A stretch of DNA of 64,000 nucleotides, from positions 124,001 to 188,000 of the forward strand of contig NZ_QARE02000006.1 of NCBI RefSeq assembly GCF_003052515.2, read 5' to 3'. This document shows positions 39,870 to 49,651 of the stretch, piece by piece (position 1 is the first letter of the stretch; the number at the start of each line of letters is the position of its first letter). The translations under genes were made by a program, and so were the position numbers. The stretch is from Pseudomonas sp. RIT409 (GTDB taxonomy: Bacteria; Pseudomonadota; Gammaproteobacteria; Pseudomonadales; Pseudomonadaceae). The notes under the pieces were generated by a model that did no database searches, was not told where the DNA came from, and worked only from the letters and a program-made list of their open reading frames with translations.

Positions 39870-42353
39870 ATGTCTCCGGAACCCAACGTTCGTGACGCTG
39901 AAGTGGCAGCCTTTCGTGAAGCTGTGCTCAACAAACTCGAGTTCGCCGTCGGCAAAGACGCTGCCCATGCATTCGACCATGACTGGTTCATGGCCATCGC
40001 ACTGGCGACGCGCGACAAGATGGCCGAAAAGTGGATGAACCACACGCGGTACATCTATCGGCAGGAAAAGAAACGCGTGTATTACCTGTCGCTGGAATTC
40101 CTGATCGGACGCTTGATGTTCGACAGCCTGAGCAACCTGGGCATTCTGGAAACCGCGCGGGAGGCTTTGAAAGGCCTGGACGTCGATCTGGAAAAGATCC
40201 GCACGCTGGAACCTGATGCTGCACTGGGTAACGGCGGCTTGGGTCGCCTGGCGGCCTGCTTCATGGAAAGCATGTCGACCCTGGGCATTGCCGGCCACGG
40301 CTACGGCATTCGCTATGAACACGGCTTGTTCCGCCAGGCCATCGTCGACGGCTGGCAGCAGGAGCAAACCGAGAACTGGCTGGATTTCGGTAACCCATGG
40401 GAATTCGAACGCCCGGAAGTGATTTACCAGATCGGCTTCGGCGGCAGCGTGCAGCCGATGCTGGATGTCACCGGTTCGCCGATGCGTGATGCATCGGGCG
40501 AGACCCGCCAAGTCTGGCACGCTGGCGAAACCGTACGCGCCATCGCCTACGACACCCCGGTGGTGGGCTGGCGAGGCAAAGCGGTGAACACGCTGCGCCT
40601 GTGGCGGGCCCGCGCCGTAGAGGATCTGCATCTGGAACGGTTCAACGCGGGCGACCACGTCGGCGCGGTCGCGGAAGTCGTACGCGCCGAAAGCATCTCC
40701 CGCGTGCTGTACCCGAACGACAGCACCGAAGCAGGGCAGGAGCTGCGCCTGCGCCAGGAATATTTCTTTGTGTCTGCGTCGCTGCAGGACTTGCTGCGCC
40801 GCCACAAGAACATGGGCTACAGCATCAACAGCCTGCCCGAGCACGCGGCGATCCAGATGAATGACACGCACCCCTCGATTGCCGTGGCGGAGTTGATGCG
40901 TATCCTCATCGACCTCTACGAAGTGCAGTGGGACGAAGCCTGGCGGATCACCGTGGGCACCCTGGCCTACACCAACCACACGCTATTGCCGGAAGCGTTG
41001 GAAACCTGGTCGGTCGGCTTGATGGAGCGGATGCTGCCTCGTCACATGCAGATCATTTACATGATCAACGCGCAGCACATCGATCAGGTGCGCATTGATC
41101 ACAAGGACGACCCGGACCTGTTCGGCCTGTTGCGCTCCGTGTCGCTGATCGAAGAAGACAACGGACGTCGCGTGCGTATGGGCAACCTGGCGTTTCTGGG
41201 CTCGCACAGCGTCAATGGGGTGTCGGCCCTGCACACCCAATTGATGCGCAAGACGGTTTTTGCGCAACTGCACAAGCTCTACCCGGAGCGCATCAACAAC
41301 AAAACCAACGGCATCACCTTCCGTCGCTGGCTGTTCCAGTCCAACCCCCAGTTGACCGCGATGCTGGTCAAGGAATTGGGCGAACAAGTGCTCGACAATC
41401 ACGAAACCGCCTTGCTGAAGCTTGAGCCGCTGGCTGACAACGCGGCCTTCCAGCAAGAATTCGCGGCGCAGCGACTGCACAGCAAAAAAGCCTTGGCCGC
41501 CATCGTGCAGGAGCGCATGGGCATCACCTTGAATCCCGAGGCGCTGTTCGACGTGCAGGTGAAGCGGATCCATGAATACAAGCGCCAACTGCTGAACCTT
41601 TTCCATACAGTGGCGCTGTACCAAGCCATGCGCGCCGACCCAAGCACCGACTGGGTGCCCCGCGTGAAGATCTTCGCGGGCAAGGCGGCTGCCAGCTATC
41701 ACTCGGCCAAGCTGATCATCAAACTGGCCAACGACATCGCCCGCACGGTCAACAACGATCCGACGTTGCGCGGTCGCCTGAAAGTCGTGTTCCTGCCCAA
41801 CTACAACGTGAGCCTGGCGGAGAACATCATCCCTGCCGCCGACTTGTCGGAACAGATTTCCACGGCAGGCCTCGAAGCGTCAGGCACCAGTAACATGAAG
41901 TTCGGCCTCAACGGCGCGTTGACCATCGGCACCCTGGACGGTGCCAACGTCGAGATGAGCGAGCAGGTGGGCCTGGAGCACATGTTCATTTTCGGCATGA
42001 CCTCCCAGGAGGTCGAAGCCCGCAAGCATGCCGGTGAGTTCAATGCCCACGGCGACATCGCTTCGTCAGCGCGGTTGAACGACGTTCTGCAGGCGATTCG
42101 GGGGGGCGTGTTCTCTCCGGACGATCCGTATCGCTATGCCGGGTTGATCGAGCAACTGATCAACTACGATCGCTTCTTCGTCTGTGCGGATTTCGAATCC
42201 TATTGGACCGCCCAGGCCCGCGTCGAACAGCGCTGGCACGACAGCAAAGAGTGGTGGCGCTCAGCCGTTCTGAATACGGCGCGCATGGGATGGTTCTCAT
42301 CGGACCGCACCATCCGCGAGTACGCGGACGAGATCTGGCAAGCCCTGGATTGA
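39870..42353 (+). CDS. glgP: Glycogen/starch phosphorylase
   Basis: 827 residues. Pyridoxal-phosphate enzyme releasing glucose-1-phosphate from alpha-glucans. Motifs include LGNGGLGRLAACF, MNDTHPSIAV, the phosphate-site KRIHEYKRQ and the PLP-lysine segment SGTSNMKFGLNG. ATG 39870 is chosen, with GAGG at nine bases, over the TTG at 39855. No other glycogen genes are nearby; fbp lies two genes further. Confidence 0.96.
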   Translation: MSPEPNVRDAEVAAFREAVLNKLEFAVGKDAAHAFDHDWFMAIALATRDKMAEKWMNHTRYIYRQEKKRVYYLSLEFLIGRLMFDSLSNLGILETAREALKGLDVDLEKIRTLEPDAALGNGGLGRLAACFMESMSTLGIAGHGYGIRYEHGLFRQAIVDGWQQEQTENWLDFGNPWEFERPEVIYQIGFGGSVQPMLDVTGSPMRDASGETRQVWHAGETVRAIAYDTPVVGWRGKAVNTLRLWRARAVEDLHLERFNAGDHVGAVAEVVRAESISRVLYPNDSTEAGQELRLRQEYFFVSASLQDLLRRHKNMGYSINSLPEHAAIQMNDTHPSIAVAELMRILIDLYEVQWDEAWRITVGTLAYTNHTLLPEALETWSVGLMERMLPRHMQIIYMINAQHIDQVRIDHKDDPDLFGLLRSVSLIEEDNGRRVRMGNLAFLGSHSVNGVSALHTQLMRKTVFAQLHKLYPERINNKTNGITFRRWLFQSNPQLTAMLVKELGEQVLDNHETALLKLEPLADNAAFQQEFAAQRLHSKKALAAIVQERMGITLNPEALFDVQVKRIHEYKRQLLNLFHTVALYQAMRADPSTDWVPRVKIFAGKAAASYHSAKLIIKLANDIARTVNNDPTLRGRLKVVFLPNYNVSLAENIIPAADLSEQISTAGLEASGTSNMKFGLNGALTIGTLDGANVEMSEQVGLEHMFIFGMTSQEVEARKHAGEFNAHGDIASSARLNDVLQAIRGGVFSPDDPYRYAGLIEQLINYDRFFVCADFESYWTAQARVEQRWHDSKEWWRSAVLNTARMGWFSSDRTIREYADEIWQALD

Positions 42354-42557
42354 CCGCCTGAGGTGGTCACTCCTAGAGGGTGCAGGCTGCCCTGTGGGCC
42401 AGCGCGCGCGGCGTGTTCGACACGCCGCGTTCTCCGGTCGCATGACCTCGGGTCGTGCGAGATGTGGTTCTCGCCGCTGACACAAATTTTTTTCTCCGCT
42501 TGAACGCCCGATATACTCCTGCCATCGCCGCGCTGCGGCCAAAAGGAATGTCGTCGC

Positions 42558-45410
42558 GTGCAATGGATTCTTTTACTGGTGGGCCTGTTCTTCGGCGCGG
42601 TGCTGGATGAATCGCTGCTGGGCGGCGCTGTCGGCGCCGTCATTGGCCTCACCTTGGGACTGAGCATTCGCTTGTCCTCACTGTCTCGTCAGGCCGCCGA
42701 ACACCAGGCACAACTGGCGCAAACCCGTCTCGATCTGCAAGCGCTGGAACTGCGCCTGAGCCAATTGGACTCTGCTGCGGCACAGTTGCCCGATGCACCC
42801 GCCCCAGCGCCACTGCTCGTGGAACCGGTTGCGGACAACGGCCCCGAATTGCTCTGGGACTTGCCGGATCTCGAACCGGAACCCGCCGAAACCACCACCA
42901 ATTCGGAATGGCGTCGCATGCGCGAGGCCCCTTCCGCTTCCGAACGCGCTCACGCACCGGCCGCGCCGAACCTGGTCGACAACCTGCTGCAGCGCGCAAA
43001 GGATTGGTTGCTGGGTGGCAATACGGTGCTGCGCGTTGGCGTGGTGCTGCTGTTTCTCGGCCTGGCGTTTTTGTTGCGCTATGCCACTGAAGGCATGGTG
43101 GTGCCCATCGAAGCACGCTACGCCGCCGTCGCTGTCAGTGCGCTGGCGCTTATGGGGCTGGGCTGGTGGCTGCGGTCGCGGAATGAACCCTTCGCCCTGA
43201 TGATGCAAGGCACAGGGGTGGCAGTACTTTATCTGACGGTCTTCGCCGCGATGAAAGTCCACACCTTGCTCGCCCCTGGCATGGCCTTCAGCCTGTTGGT
43301 TGCAGTGACGCTGTTTTCCGCCATTCTGGCGCTGACCCAAAACTCCCTGGCCTTGGCGTGCGTGGCTGCACTGGGCGGTTTCGCCGCGCCCCTGTTGACC
43401 TCGAGCGGCGACGGCAGCCACGTGGCATTGTTCAGTTACTTTGCCTTGCTCAACACTGGCATCTTCGCCATCGCCTGGTTCAAGGCCTGGCGTGCGCTGA
43501 ACCTGATCGGCTTCGTCGGCACATTCGGCATCGGCTTCGCATGGGGGCTGAAGGCCTATACCCCAGCGCTTTTCTGGAGCACCGAACCGTTCCTGATCCT
43601 GTTCTTCCTGATGTACCTGGCCATCGGCCTGCTATTCGCACGGCGCAAATTACAAGAACACACCACCGGGCCAGAAAACGACAGTCGTGAAGCGCTGTTG
43701 CGCTGGTCGGCGTCCCAGAGTCATTACGTCGACGGCAGCCTACTGTTCGGTACGCCCATCGCCGGGTTCGGCCTGCAATACGCCATTGTTCAGCACATGG
43801 ACTTCGGTGCGGCCTTCAGCGCCCTGCTGCTCGGGCTGCTGTACATGGGGATCGCAAGGCTGCTGGCCGGACGCGCCCCGGGGCGAGTCCTGTTGCTGGT
43901 GGAGGTCTGCCTGTCACTGGGCGTCGTCTTCGCCACACTGGCCATCCCTCTCGGGCTCAGTGCCCAGTGGACCACAGTGGCCTGGGCGGTCGAAGGCGCC
44001 GCGGTCTTTTGGCTGGGGATGCGACAAAACCGCTTGCTGGCCCGCGTATTCGGCCTGTTGCTGCAACTGGGTGCAGGCTTGTCGTATCTCGACATCGTCG
44101 ATCACAGAAGCTCACCAGGGGACGGACCTGGCTTCGATCATGGGGACTTCTGGACGCCCCTGATCATTTCGCTGGCGGCCCTGGTCAGTGCCTTCACCGT
44201 CGAACGGATCGGCACATTGCGCCTGGCGCGGAGTCGGCAGGCTTTGCAACCGTGTTTGCTGGCCGGGGGAGCGTTGGGCTGGTCGGCGGCGCTGTGCGTC
44301 AGCACCTACTACGTCCCTGGCAACAGGGTAATACCCACCCTGCTGTTACTAGGGGCTATCAGCGTCGGCCTGTGGACAGTGACCGCGAGGCGCCTGAACT
44401 GGGCCGGACTGGCGCAACTGTGCACGCTGTTGACCCCGGCCAGCTTCGTACTGCTGGGGCTGATGCTCTTCTCCCCTTATTACCATCCGGCCGCGGAGGG
44501 TGGCTGGCTAGTCTGGATAGCGGTTTTCGCAGCGCACCTGATTTCGCTGAAGCGCCTGGACCACCTGCTGGTGCCTCGTCTGCGCACTGCGGCCCACGTG
44601 CTGGGGTGCTGGCTGATAATCACGGTGCTATCGCTGGAGCTGCGTCATGCCCTGCTCATGCTTTCCGAATCCTACAATGCATGGCGCTGGCTCGGCTGGG
44701 CGCTGATACCGAGCCTCTACCTGCTGGCCATGACCTCGGATCGCCATTGGCCATGGCCGGTCGGCAGCTACTCCCGTGAATATCGGGTCTGGGCCGCTGC
44801 GCCCTTGGCGGCCGCGATGCTGGCATGGTTTTGGTTGGCGAACGGTTTCAGTGACGGCGCTGCCGACCCCTTGCCTTACCTGCCGCTGATCAATCCGCTG
44901 GAATTGGGCCTGGCGATCACACTGGTAGCCGTCTGTGGCTGGACGCGCCTGCAATTGCCGCAATCGGGAGTCGATTCTCATACGGCTGTGCGAGCCTCCT
45001 GGATCATCGCCGGTGCTTCTTCCTTCGCGTTGATCACGGCAATGGTGATGCGCAGCGCCCATCATTGGGCGGAGGTGGCCTGGAACAGCGAAGCGCTGTT
45101 CGATTCGATGCGGGTCCAGGCCGGTCTGTCCATCGTCTGGACCCTGACCGCGCTGGCCTTGATGGTGGGCGGGCACCTTCGTTCGCGCAGACAGGTGTGG
45201 ATCGTCGGTGCTGCGCTGATCGCGGTCGTGGTGGCGAAACTGTTTTTCGTCGAATTGAGCAACCGTGGAGGGCTGGAGCGAATCGTCTCATTCATCGGCG
45301 TTGGCATTCTGCTGCTCGTGGTGGGATATTTCGCACCACTACCACCGAAAAGCCCTACTCAAAGCCCGTCTCCTTCCGACGAGACGGCTTCCGATTCGGC
45401 CATGCCATAA
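42558..45410 (+). CDS. Large polytopic DUF2339 membrane protein
   Basis: 950 residues. A short N-terminal glycine/alanine-rich membrane stretch, a coiled coil (about 35-75), a Pro/Glu-rich linker and then more than twenty hydrophobic helices through to the end. The family is found in many proteobacteria and its function is unknown. The start is GTG 42558 (MQWILLLVGLFFG) with AAAGGA upstream. It is followed within 20 bases by the DUF3999 gene, a frequent partner, so the two probably work together in the envelope. Confidence 0.85.
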   Translation: MQWILLLVGLFFGAVLDESLLGGAVGAVIGLTLGLSIRLSSLSRQAAEHQAQLAQTRLDLQALELRLSQLDSAAAQLPDAPAPAPLLVEPVADNGPELLWDLPDLEPEPAETTTNSEWRRMREAPSASERAHAPAAPNLVDNLLQRAKDWLLGGNTVLRVGVVLLFLGLAFLLRYATEGMVVPIEARYAAVAVSALALMGLGWWLRSRNEPFALMMQGTGVAVLYLTVFAAMKVHTLLAPGMAFSLLVAVTLFSAILALTQNSLALACVAALGGFAAPLLTSSGDGSHVALFSYFALLNTGIFAIAWFKAWRALNLIGFVGTFGIGFAWGLKAYTPALFWSTEPFLILFFLMYLAIGLLFARRKLQEHTTGPENDSREALLRWSASQSHYVDGSLLFGTPIAGFGLQYAIVQHMDFGAAFSALLLGLLYMGIARLLAGRAPGRVLLLVEVCLSLGVVFATLAIPLGLSAQWTTVAWAVEGAAVFWLGMRQNRLLARVFGLLLQLGAGLSYLDIVDHRSSPGDGPGFDHGDFWTPLIISLAALVSAFTVERIGTLRLARSRQALQPCLLAGGALGWSAALCVSTYYVPGNRVIPTLLLLGAISVGLWTVTARRLNWAGLAQLCTLLTPASFVLLGLMLFSPYYHPAAEGGWLVWIAVFAAHLISLKRLDHLLVPRLRTAAHVLGCWLIITVLSLELRHALLMLSESYNAWRWLGWALIPSLYLLAMTSDRHWPWPVGSYSREYRVWAAAPLAAAMLAWFWLANGFSDGAADPLPYLPLINPLELGLAITLVAVCGWTRLQLPQSGVDSHTAVRASWIIAGASSFALITAMVMRSAHHWAEVAWNSEALFDSMRVQAGLSIVWTLTALALMVGGHLRSRRQVWIVGAALIAVVVAKLFFVELSNRGGLERIVSFIGVGILLLVVGYFAPLPPKSPTQSPSPSDETASDSAMP

Positions 45411-45427
45411 ACGCCAGGAGTCCGTTG

Positions 45428-46792
45428 TTGAGTCACCAGTCTCTCGCCAAGGCCGCTGTCATCGGCGCACTGTTATTGGCCCCTCTGCTCAGCCTCGCGG
45501 AGGATTTGCCGGATGATTTCGCCCACCATACGCCCCTGACGATCAGCGGCGAAGGCCCTTGGTATCGGCTCGAACTGCCGCTGGCCGCACAACTCAATGC
45601 GCGCCAGAGCAACCTCAATGATGTTCGCGTCTTCAACGCCGACGGTCAGGCCCAGCCCTATGCACTGACATTGGGCCAGCCGCAGCGTCAGGAGGAGGAA
45701 ACGCCGGTCGACGTCAAATGGTTCCCCCTTTACAACAGCGACGATGCCAAGGACGCCGAACCGAGGATACGCGTGGAGCGCAGCACCACCGGCACGCTGG
45801 TCGAGGTCCAGCCCCAGGAGGACATGGAGGCCGGTGAGGAAGTCCTGCGCGGCTGGCTGTTGGATACCAGCGCAATCAAGGGTCCGCTGGATCAACTGAT
45901 TCTGGACTGGAGCAGCGAGCGCGAAGGCTTCCAACGCTTTGACATCGAAGCCAGCGACGACCTTCAACATTGGCTACGCTGGGGCGAAGGCCAGGTGGCG
46001 CGCCTGTCATTCGCTGACGAGTTGGTCGAGCAACGGGTCGTGACCTTGCCGGGCCGCAGCGCTCGCTACCTGCGCCTGCTCTGGACCAACCCGCAATCGG
46101 CCCCGACGCTGACCTCCGCGCAATTGGTCAGCGTGCGCCCTGGCGTGCTGCCCCTGAGCTGGTCGCCGAAGATTGCGGGCAGGGTGGAAAAGCCCGGCGT
46201 CTACGTCTGGCAGTTGCCGGTGGCGCTCCCGCTGGAGCGCATGAAGATCGACATCGCTCAGCCCAACAGCCTCGCCCCCGTCACCCTCTACGCGCGCCAC
46301 GACAGCAATGGGCCCTGGCGGGTGGTCGACAGCGGCCTGCTGTATCGGTTGACGCAGAATGGTCAGGACGTCGTGCAGGATGAAATGGAATTGCCGGGCG
46401 ACGTCATGCAGCAATTGAAGCTTGAGGTCGATGATCGCGGCGGCGGGCTGGGCAAAGAGGCGCCCGGGCTGCGTTTTGCCGTGCGCGCCACCCAACTGGT
46501 ATTTCTAGGTCGCGGCGCGGCGCCGTATAGCCTGGCCATCGGCAATGCCACGATCAAAAGCGCCAGCTTGCCGTTGAGTACCCTGGTGCCCGGCATCACC
46601 CCTGAAAAATTGGCGTCACTGGGCAGCGCCAGGTTGGACGCCTCCACGATGAACGCTCCAGTGGCTGCCGCACCGCCGGCAGCCGGCCCGGACTGGAAGC
46701 GCATAGGGCTGTGGGCGGTACTGGTGCTGGGCGTGATATTGCTCGGCGCAATGGCGCTGGGCACATTGCGAGCGTCAAACGCCAAGCGGTGA
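45428..46792 (+). CDS. DUF3999 envelope protein
   Basis: 454 residues. A signal peptide (AKAAVIGALLLAPLLSLAE), a long periplasmic beta-rich region, and one C-terminal membrane helix (about 423-447) with a short basic cytoplasmic end. The most likely start is TTG 45428, with AGGAG seven bases upstream; TTG 45425 is an alternative. Its function is unknown; it is operonic with the DUF2339 gene. Confidence 0.82.
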   Translation: MSHQSLAKAAVIGALLLAPLLSLAEDLPDDFAHHTPLTISGEGPWYRLELPLAAQLNARQSNLNDVRVFNADGQAQPYALTLGQPQRQEEETPVDVKWFPLYNSDDAKDAEPRIRVERSTTGTLVEVQPQEDMEAGEEVLRGWLLDTSAIKGPLDQLILDWSSEREGFQRFDIEASDDLQHWLRWGEGQVARLSFADELVEQRVVTLPGRSARYLRLLWTNPQSAPTLTSAQLVSVRPGVLPLSWSPKIAGRVEKPGVYVWQLPVALPLERMKIDIAQPNSLAPVTLYARHDSNGPWRVVDSGLLYRLTQNGQDVVQDEMELPGDVMQQLKLEVDDRGGGLGKEAPGLRFAVRATQLVFLGRGAAPYSLAIGNATIKSASLPLSTLVPGITPEKLASLGSARLDASTMNAPVAAAPPAAGPDWKRIGLWAVLVLGVILLGAMALGTLRASNAKR

Positions 46793-46920
46793 GGCTGAAA
46801 CGATCCTGCGTGAGAAAATGCCGGATCGCCACACCCCGCTGTCACGGATGCATGGCAAGATTCCTGTAGCCCGTGAACCGAAACACTACGAAACCGGTCT
46901 GACAGGCAGTATTCAATCGC

Positions 46921-46946
46921 CACACACGTTAAACTGTGTGCGTTTT
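46921..46946 (+). promoter_or_regulatory. Hairpin with T-run just before fbp
   Basis: A CACAC...GTGTG stem around a TTAAAC-containing loop is followed by GCGTTTTT, ending 26 bases before the fbp start. It could be a terminator for the DUF3999 gene, a leader attenuator, or an imperfect operator dyad (ACACGTTAAACTGTGT). Confidence 0.35.
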
Positions 46947-46971
46947 TATCCCCCCTTCTTCGGAGCTCTCC

Positions 46972-47982
46972 ATGTCCCGCACTACCCTGAGTCGCTATCT
47001 GATTGAGCAGACCCGCAGCAACAATACCCCTGCCGATCTGCGCTTCCTTATCGAGGTGGTGGCGCGTGCGTGCAAGGAAATCAGCCACGCGGTTTCCAAA
47101 GGCGCCCTGGGCGGCGTCCTCGGCAGCATGGGCACTGAAAACGTACAGGGCGAAGTGCAAAAGAAGCTGGACGTGATGTCCAACGAAATCCTGCTGGAAG
47201 CCAATGAATGGGGCGGTCACCTCGCGGGCATGGCGTCCGAGGAGATGGACAACGCCTACCAGATTCCCGGCAAATATCCGAAAGGCGCCTACCTGTTGGT
47301 ATTCGACCCACTGGACGGCTCGTCGAACATCGACATCAACGCCCCAGTGGGCACCATCTTCTCGGTACTGCGTTGCCCTAACGAATACCTGAGCCAGAAC
47401 GAAGCGCTCAATGAAAAGGCCTTCCTGCAACCGGGCAGCAAGCAAGTGGCCGCCGGCTACGCGATCTATGGCCCGCAAACCATGCTGGTTCTGACCCTCG
47501 GCGATGGCGTGAAAGGCTTCACGCTGGACCGTGAGATGGGCAGCTTCGTGCTGAGCCACGAAAACATCCAGATTCCGGAGTCCACTCAGGAGTTCGCGAT
47601 CAACATGTCCAATGCGCGTCACTGGGAACCGCCGGTCCAGCGCTACGTCGACGAATTGCTGGCGGGCAAAGAAGGCCCGCTGAAGAAGAACTACAACATG
47701 CGCTGGGTAGCGGCGATGGTTGCCGATGTACACCGCATCCTGACCCGCGGCGGCCTGTTCATGTACCCGCGCGATGCGCGTGAGCCTTCCAAACCGGGCA
47801 AATTACGCTTGATGTACGAAGCGAATCCGATGTCCTTCCTCGTCGAACAGGCCGGTGGCGCGTCCACCAACGGCCATGAACGCATTCTCGACATTCAGCC
47901 TGAAGGCCTGCACCAGCGCGTTGCCGTGTTCCTCGGTTCGAAGGAAGAAGTGGAACGCGCCACCGCGTACCACAAGGCCTGA
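46972..47982 (+). CDS. fbp: Fructose-1,6-bisphosphatase class 1
   Basis: 336 residues. Gluconeogenic phosphatase. Metal and substrate motifs [32 protein letters not shown] and [22 protein letters not shown] are complete. The start is ATG 46972 ([10 protein letters not shown]) with GGAG upstream. Pseudomonads depend on this step because they lack a complete Embden-Meyerhof pathway. Confidence 0.97.
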   Translation: MSRTTLSRYLIEQTRSNNTPADLRFLIEVVARACKEISHAVSKGALGGVLGSMGTENVQGEVQKKLDVMSNEILLEANEWGGHLAGMASEEMDNAYQIPGKYPKGAYLLVFDPLDGSSNIDINAPVGTIFSVLRCPNEYLSQNEALNEKAFLQPGSKQVAAGYAIYGPQTMLVLTLGDGVKGFTLDREMGSFVLSHENIQIPESTQEFAINMSNARHWEPPVQRYVDELLAGKEGPLKKNYNMRWVAAMVADVHRILTRGGLFMYPRDAREPSKPGKLRLMYEANPMSFLVEQAGGASTNGHERILDIQPEGLHQRVAVFLGSKEEVERATAYHKA

Positions 47983-47984
47983 CG

Positions 47985-48587
47985 GTGCGGGAGCCCTGGC
48001 TGCCGCTCCTTGAATGGTGGTTCGGTGATGCCGAATCACCCACCGAGGCCGCCAGGCAACAAAACGCCCTTTGGTTCGGCAAGAAAAAGTCCCAGGACGC
48101 CGACGCGTCGAATCGCTTCGGCGGGCTGGTCGAGCTTGCGCTCGCGGGCGGGCTGTCCGAATGGACCGCCACGCCCAAAGGCTGGCTGGGGTTGGTGCTG
48201 TTGCTCGACCAACTGCCTCGCATGATTTTCCGCGGCACCGCCAAATCCTATGCCGGCGATGAACGTGCGCAGGACTTGGTCAGGCACGGCCTGAGGCTCG
48301 ATCGAGACCGCTTACTCACACCGCTGCAACGCACCTTCATCTATCTGGTACTCGAGCACACCGAGACGCTGGACGCACAAGACGAAGCCATCCGCCGCTT
48401 CTCTGCCCTCCTCCCCTTGCAGCCTGCCACCGACCGGGACTACTTCAACCGCACGCTGGATTACGCGAAGAAACACCGCGCGGTGATCGAGCGATTCGGG
48501 CGCTTTCCCCATCGTAATGACCTGTTGGGCCGATCCTCCACGGCGCAGGAAGTGGAGTTTTTGAAAGCGCCCGGGTCGCGGTTTTAA
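47985..48587 (+). CDS. DUF924 family protein
   Basis: 200 residues, all-helical, with the family hallmarks EWWFGDAES near the N terminus, LGLVLLLDQLPRMIFRGTAKSYAGD and YFNRTLDYAKKHRAVIERFGRFPHRN. The TPR-like fold is known but no activity has been assigned. The GTG start lies two bases after the fbp stop, so it is probably co-transcribed. Confidence 0.88.
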   Translation: MREPWLPLLEWWFGDAESPTEAARQQNALWFGKKKSQDADASNRFGGLVELALAGGLSEWTATPKGWLGLVLLLDQLPRMIFRGTAKSYAGDERAQDLVRHGLRLDRDRLLTPLQRTFIYLVLEHTETLDAQDEAIRRFSALLPLQPATDRDYFNRTLDYAKKHRAVIERFGRFPHRNDLLGRSSTAQEVEFLKAPGSRF

Positions 48588-48741
48588 GCAGCACCAAGTC
48601 GAGCGCAGAAGCTTCGGCTCGAACAGCAGCCATAGCCGCGCCAGCGAGGGCATCAGGGAACCCGACCTGCCCATTCTCTTCTAAGCTTTCGGCATGACGT
48701 CAGTACTGGCGCTGCCCCCTTCAGGTTCAGGAGCTTCATCC

Positions 48742-48996
48742 ATGTCGTTGCGCTCTATCGCGTTGTTGTCACTCTGCGTGCTACTGGCCGCATGCAGCAA
48801 AATCAATCAGGAAAACTATTCGAAGATCTCCGCCGGGATGTCCAAGGCGCAAATCGAACAGTTGCTGGGCAGCCCTACCGAATGCTCTGGGGCACTGGGG
48901 ATGTCGAGTTGCACATGGGGCGATCAGAAAACGTTCATCAGCGTCCAGTACGCGGCCGATAAAGTCGTGATGTATTCCGGCCAGGGGTTGAAATGA
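48742..48996 (+). CDS. Small lipoprotein with SmpA/BamE-like (DUF3862) fold
   Basis: 84 residues. Signal peptide with lipobox LAAC (Cys18), then NYSKISAGMSKAQIEQLLGSP, the hallmark of the SmpA/OmlA-type fold. Two later cysteines (ECSG and SSCTW) could pair. The start is ATG 48742 with AGGAG upstream. Its stop overlaps the next start (ATGA). Confidence 0.85.
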   Translation: MSLRSIALLSLCVLLAACSKINQENYSKISAGMSKAQIEQLLGSPTECSGALGMSSCTWGDQKTFISVQYAADKVVMYSGQGLK

Positions 48997-49580
48997 ACCT
49001 TCGTCCAGTCATGCGTAGGGCGGCGATAGTACTCGCAGCCGTGTGGTTGAGCGCCTGTTCAGTCACCCCGAACGGCGATTCCATGGCGCCCCGAACGGTC
49101 GATCATGTTGACTTGAAGCGCTATCAGGGCACCTGGTACGAACTGGCGCGCATGCCCATGTTCTTCCAGCGCAACTGTGCGCAATCCGAAGCGCACTACA
49201 GGCTCAAAGGGGACGGCAATGTCGCGGTGACCAACCGTTGCCTAACCTTCGCCGGCAAGTGGGAGGAAGCGAATGGGACGGCGTCCCCGCAGGTGGAGGG
49301 CAAGACCGACAAGCTATGGGTCGTGTTCGACAACTGGTTCTCGCGACTGCTGCCCGGCGTTGCCAAAGGCAATTACTGGGTGCTGTACGTGAGTGATGAT
49401 TACAAACTGGCGATCGTCGGCAATCCGAGCCGTCAATACCTTTGGCTGCTGTCGCGCACCGCCCATGTCTCCGAATCGGTGCGCAACGACCTGCTGATGA
49501 AGGCCCAACAACAAGGTTACGACACCACCAAACTGATTTGGCGGGCCGAGGATGCCAAGGTCGCGAAAGTCGCCGACTGA
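48993..49580 (+). CDS. Bacterial lipocalin (Blc-like outer-membrane lipoprotein)
   Basis: 195 residues. Signal peptide with lipobox LSAC (Cys22), the lipocalin signature RYQGTWYELARMP, and later strands YWVLYVSDDYKLAIVG and YLWLLSRT. Lipocalins of this type bind lysophospholipid or fatty acids in the envelope. It is coupled to the preceding small lipoprotein gene. Confidence 0.9.
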   Translation: MNLRPVMRRAAIVLAAVWLSACSVTPNGDSMAPRTVDHVDLKRYQGTWYELARMPMFFQRNCAQSEAHYRLKGDGNVAVTNRCLTFAGKWEEANGTASPQVEGKTDKLWVVFDNWFSRLLPGVAKGNYWVLYVSDDYKLAIVGNPSRQYLWLLSRTAHVSESVRNDLLMKAQQQGYDTTKLIWRAEDAKVAKVAD

Positions 49581-49651
49581 CGGAATGGCCGCCCAGACGG
49601 ACGGCCAAATCAATCGCATTCGAGGTGCAGGAGCGACGGTCGGTCTGGCCG

